Shown piece by piece: positions 61,173-64,000 of a stretch of DNA of 64,000 nucleotides. This stretch comes from Mesoaciditoga lauensis cd-1655R = DSM 25116 (GTDB lineage Bacteria; Thermotogota; Thermotogae; Mesoaciditogales; Mesoaciditogaceae): positions 95,317 to 159,316 of the forward strand of contig NZ_JQJI01000002.1 in NCBI RefSeq assembly GCF_000745455.1. Direction: 5' to 3'. Within the stretch, counting starts at the first letter, position 1. Every line of letters starts with the position of its first letter. The notes beneath the pieces were generated by a model. That model had not been told where the DNA came from, searched no databases, and was given only the letters and a program-made list of their open reading frames with translations. A program made the position numbers and the translations under genes.

Positions 61173-61204
61173 AAAGAAGGGCTTTAAACGCCCTTCTTTC
61201 CTTT
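61173..61204 (+). terminator. Terminator of the fab operon
   Basis: AAAGAAGGGC and GCCCTTCTTT form a ten-base stem with a seven-base loop, followed by CCTTTC. It is T-rich but interrupted. Confidence 0.75.
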
Positions 61205-61350
61205 CTCTAGAGCATTTCTCTTGAAGCTTTCGCACCAATTTGAATTGCTACTTTTACGAACGTTAGGAGTCCCTATCTAAAATCTAAAACGGATCTCTTC
61301 ACGATCGTGTGGGTAGTATTTTTTAAATAACACATTCTTTGACATTTTAG

Positions 61351-61705
61351 TACCGCTTTACAAGCGGTGGGTGTGATCTTTTTGAAGCCTTGTCAGAACT
61401 GATTCAGACGTTTGTTCCATAGAAGATGCTCATAACAGAGCCCGCTGCATACAAACATCCTGTTAGATTCGCTTTCTCGGCACGTCCTGTGCCTCTCAAC
61501 CTCATATTTGTGAATCTCCAGATGAAGAGCTCATATGTTCTGACAAGTACTTCGAGAATGAGATTTAACTCCTTTTTGGATAGTCTTGTTCTTTGTAATC
61601 ACTTTTCACGCGTTTTTAGTCTTGTTTCATTTCATCTGGTTATTCGCGATGCTTGGGCTTGGCATTAACAAGGCTTTGTAACATCGACGCACAACGTGCG
61701 TAAAA
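61351..61705 (-). mobile_element. Chimeric miniature palindromic element, long form, minus orientation
   Basis: On the minus strand the left terminal repeat ACGTTGTGCGTCGATGTTAC (near 61700) is followed by the extra segment of about 90 bp and a core at 61384-61554. The core begins with the type-1 arm (CGAAGTACTTGTCAGAAC) and ends with a type-2 arm (CGTCTGAATCAGTTCTGAC). The right flank (CCGCTTGTAAAGCGGTA) resembles the copy at 20.0 kb. The 580-bp gap holds no gene. Confidence 0.78.
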
Positions 61706-61733
61706 TCGTCATTCAAACAACCTTGAAAGGAAC

Positions 61734-63593
61734 CTAAATTTTTAATCCAGCTTCGAACCCGGAATGAACGGCATCGTATATTTGACCTGGGTGATCCGCA
61801 TCCCCAATTTTCAACGCACCATCAGGAGATGAATTTGGTCTTACACCAACGGTGAATATGATGGCATCAAATACGCCTATATCTTTTTCTCCGTTTTTAG
61901 TTAAACAGATGGCATGATCATTTTCAAATTTTTCAAGCTTTGTATCTACGAGCACTTTAACATTTTTGTTCTTCAGACGTTTTAAGGTGAGCGTGCGTGT
62001 GATGGGTTCCATATCTCTTGCTATATCTGAGAGCATTTCAACGATTGTTACCGATTTACCTTCATTAACAAGGTGATCTGCCGCTTCTACACCTATCATT
62101 CCTCCGCCAACTATTAAAATGCTATTTTTATCTTTCAGCACATCTGGATTGGAAAAATAATCATGGCCCGTGATTTGAAGGATATTTTCACTACCCGGAA
62201 TTTTCAATTTTATTGGAGAGCTTCCGACGGCAAATAACACTTCATCAAAATTATCCACTTTGACGCTTTCATAATCTGTGTTGTACTCAACATCTATGTT
62301 ACTGCGCAGGACGTTATTTATCAAAGAGTCAATAGGCTTTTTCATCGTTTCTTTTCCAAAAGCTTTGTAAGCCAAATTTGCGGCTCCACCCAGTTTATCT
62401 GATTTTTCAAATATTTTGACTTCGCATCCCCTTTCATTTAAGGTCAAAGCAGCTTGCAATCCGGACGGTCCACCACCAAATATGGCAACTCTTTTTTTCT
62501 TTGAAGATTTTTCTATCTTTGATGGCCATCCGACTTTTGGATTTACGATACATCCTAATCCTTCACCGGATTTTACTTTGGCAAGGCAACCCTGGACACA
62601 CCCTCCACAGTATGTGATCTCATCACTCTTGCCAGCTTGAAGTTTTTTCGGAAATTCCGGATCGGCAACCAATGGCCTTCCCAGCGCAAAGAAATCTGCC
62701 CATCCTTCTGAAAGGGCTTTTTGAATTCTTTCAGGATCTCCAAATCTTCCAACTGCTATTATTGGAAGAGTAGTCAAATTACGAATTTTCTTTATAGAAT
62801 CTTCTTGTATTTGTTTTGGAACGAACATGTGATGATAGTAAAAAGCTGGCGAATTGCATGCATTTCCCATACCAACATGCACGGCTATTACGTCTTTTTT
62901 TTCTGCCAATTTCAACAGATCTTTCAAATCCTCTGCATGCAGGCCTCCTTCGTACATTTCATCTCCAGAAACGCGGATGATCACCGGTAAATCAACCTCT
63001 TTAACCGCGTCCAAAAGATCGTTTGCAAATTTCAAAGGTTCCCCGTATTCGTCATTTCTATGATTGATGTTTTTGGAATAAAACTGTGAGACTATGTAAC
63101 CATGCCCCATCTGAATTTCTAAAACGTCTGCCCCTGCTTCTTTTGCCCTTCTAGCATTCTCTTTAAAAGCATTTATCATTTCCGATATTTCTTCCTTGGT
63201 CATCGCAGTCGATTTTGCTCCCGTAACGGGACACATGGTTTCGGAAGACGATAAGACAACACCGTTGGTAACTTTAGGGTTTGCTGCCCTTCCTGCGTGA
63301 TTCAAGTGGACGCAAGCCAAGGCTCCTCCCTTATGGATTGTTTCTATTATCTTTGCCACGGAAGGAATGAAATCATCACAATCCAACCTTAACTGTTTTG
63401 GATGTTCTCTTCCGTTTGGCAAAACGGCTATTGGCTCCACGTACGCCAGAGAAACGCCACCGTTTGCTATGCTTGAATAGTAAGCAATATGTCTTTCCGT
63501 CACGCTCTGGCCGTATCCCGTTTTTACAGGTGCGGAAAAAAGCCTGTTCTTCAGTTCGAGTGGTCCCAACTTTACTTTCTCGAATATTTCCAT
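61734..63593 (-). CDS. Old-Yellow-Enzyme-type NADH:flavin oxidoreductase (2,4-dienoyl-CoA/enoate reductase family)
   Basis: The roughly 619-residue protein has an N-terminal FMN TIM barrel (FEKVKLGPLELKNRLFSAPV, VHLNHAGRAAN, EIQMGHGYIVSQF), a [4Fe-4S] motif (CGGCVQGCLAKV with a later Cys) and a C-terminal FAD/NAD-binding half (VAIFGGGPSGLQAA, ILIVGGGMIGVEAA). This is the layout of 2,4-dienoyl-CoA reductase and clostridial enoate reductases. The substrate is unknown. The ATG at 63593 follows AGGGGGAAA. Upstream, TATAAT (63648-63643, minus) is a possible -10 box. Confidence 0.88.
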   Translation of the reverse strand: MEIFEKVKLGPLELKNRLFSAPVKTGYGQSVTERHIAYYSSIANGGVSLAYVEPIAVLPNGREHPKQLRLDCDDFIPSVAKIIETIHKGGALACVHLNHAGRAANPKVTNGVVLSSSETMCPVTGAKSTAMTKEEISEMINAFKENARRAKEAGADVLEIQMGHGYIVSQFYSKNINHRNDEYGEPLKFANDLLDAVKEVDLPVIIRVSGDEMYEGGLHAEDLKDLLKLAEKKDVIAVHVGMGNACNSPAFYYHHMFVPKQIQEDSIKKIRNLTTLPIIAVGRFGDPERIQKALSEGWADFFALGRPLVADPEFPKKLQAGKSDEITYCGGCVQGCLAKVKSGEGLGCIVNPKVGWPSKIEKSSKKKRVAIFGGGPSGLQAALTLNERGCEVKIFEKSDKLGGAANLAYKAFGKETMKKPIDSLINNVLRSNIDVEYNTDYESVKVDNFDEVLFAVGSSPIKLKIPGSENILQITGHDYFSNPDVLKDKNSILIVGGGMIGVEAADHLVNEGKSVTIVEMLSDIARDMEPITRTLTLKRLKNKNVKVLVDTKLEKFENDHAICLTKNGEKDIGVFDAIIFTVGVRPNSSPDGALKIGDADHPGQIYDAVHSGFEAGLKI

Positions 63594-63792
63594 CTCATGT
63601 TTCCCCCTTTTTCGAGAATTGTTTTTACGAACATTTGTATATATTATATACATATATCTGGCATCTTGGATTTTCATTCATATGAAAAACTTTTTAAAAA
63701 TGGTAAAATGAAATGTAAATCTGACAGGGCCCCAAATTTACAGAAAGTTCATTAAGCAGGTCATTGAAAAAGGAGAAAGAAATCGAATAAAA

Positions 63793-63862
63793 TAGGGATG
63801 CCTATTAGACTTATCCATCTTAACAAAGATGGTAACATTTCGCCTGAAAGGAGGCATCCCTA
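63793..63862 (+). promoter_or_regulatory. Leader hairpin sequestering the ribosome-binding site of the edge gene
   Basis: TAGGGATGCCT (63793-63803) can pair with AGGCATCCCTA (63852-63862). The loop contains a second hairpin CCATCTT-AACA-AAGATGG. The downstream arm overlaps the AAAGGAGG site (63847-63854) of the ATG at 63864, so the structure could hold translation down. Confidence 0.55.
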
Positions 63863-63863
63863 C

Positions 63864-64000
63864 ATGAGAATATTAACAGAAATTATATCTTTAACGCAAG
63901 TACTTTTTTCCCTTTCCTTCTCCAAGAACCTATTCATTCTCATCATAGAGATACTTTTCTTTCATCCCAAGCCAAGGATAAGGCAATTGGCGTTGTTCTT
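63864..64000 (+). CDS. Probable transposase, N-terminal part (runs off the window)
   Basis: An ATG with an AAAGGAGG site nine bases upstream opens a frame that is still open at the edge (45 residues seen). It begins MRILTEIISLTQVL and continues FHPKPRIRQLALF, with the look of the first helices of a DNA-binding domain. The sequestered ribosome-binding site and a possible element end at about 63728 (GGGCCCCAAATTTACAG) suggest an insertion sequence. With so little sequence the family cannot be named. Confidence 0.4.
   Translation, partial: MRILTEIISLTQVLFSLSFSKNLFILIIEILFFHPKPRIRQLALF

Overview
The window looks like a low-GC thermophilic bacterium of the phylum Thermotogota. The evidence is a Gram-positive-type PolC replicase beside ruvC, a bifurcating-type [FeFe] hydrogenase (hydA apart from hydC/hydB), spoVS in what is probably a non-sporulating genome, an FMN-type enoyl reductase (fabK) in the fatty-acid operon, and several peptide and sugar ABC transporters with TTG/GTG starts behind strong Shine-Dalgarno sites. 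The genus cannot be fixed from the sequence alone. No rRNA, tRNA, CRISPR array or classical riboswitch was recognised.

Layout. 1-5.8 kb: 3' end of a RecB-like nuclease gene, then ruvC-polC (minus). 6-9.5 kb: a caspase-fold lipoprotein, then a macrodomain gene overlapping psuG (minus). 9.7-13.8 kb: hydA followed by an NMT1/SsuA-type ABC transporter (minus). 14.2-19.8 kb: a divergent operon of DRTGG, CBS-ATPase, DRTGG, PHP and histidine-kinase-like ATPase genes that runs into hydC, a small [2Fe-2S] protein and hydB. 20.4-30.2 kb: an AhpD-like protein, gpsA and a complete oligopeptide transporter operon with two unknown membrane genes at its end. 30.5-36.5 kb: a solute-binding protein, a fused MalF-MalG-like permease, a DUF364 protein, rsmG, a lipoate ligase-like gene and rsmI. 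36.6-40.6 kb: spoVS (plus) facing a minus operon of rbsK, an S4 protein, a YchF GTPase, a membrane protein and a divergent sliding-clamp-like protein. 40.7-43.9 kb: a 29-residue peptide gene, a membrane HD-GYP protein, a DUF5317 protein and aspartate kinase. 44-53 kb: housekeeping run valS-folC-ruvA-glmU-prs-rplY-pth-(McsA-like)-yigZ. 53.2 kb: a PEPCK/HPr-kinase-fold ATPase. 55.7-61.2 kb: fabF-unknown-fabZ-fabH-fabK-fabD-acpP. 61.7-64 kb: an Old-Yellow-Enzyme-type reductase (minus) and the start of a probable transposase gene running off the edge.

The most striking non-coding feature is a family of structured, miniature mobile elements in nearly every large intergenic gap (about 0.83, 7.56, 9.56, 20.0, 21.0, 21.2, 22.66, 30.25, 55.0 and 61.4 kb). 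Each has a roughly 171-bp palindromic core that folds into a rod capped by two hairpins with GGA-containing loops. Full copies add imperfect terminal inverted repeats (CTCA..TTGTGCGT..AATGTTAC). Two copies are flanked by perfect 7-bp direct repeats (TAATGGA and ATGGTAA), which shows that they transposed as units. No transposase with matching ends is in the window.

Other points worth attention are the peptide/HD-GYP/DUF5317 cluster as a candidate signalling system, the signalling cassette welded to the hydrogenase genes, a regulatory module shared by the fab operon and the PEPCK-like gene (a dyad about 60 bp upstream of a GG-N10-GC promoter-like element), a divergent clamp paralogue, a one-piece two-domain sugar permease, and an unknown gene inside the fab operon.
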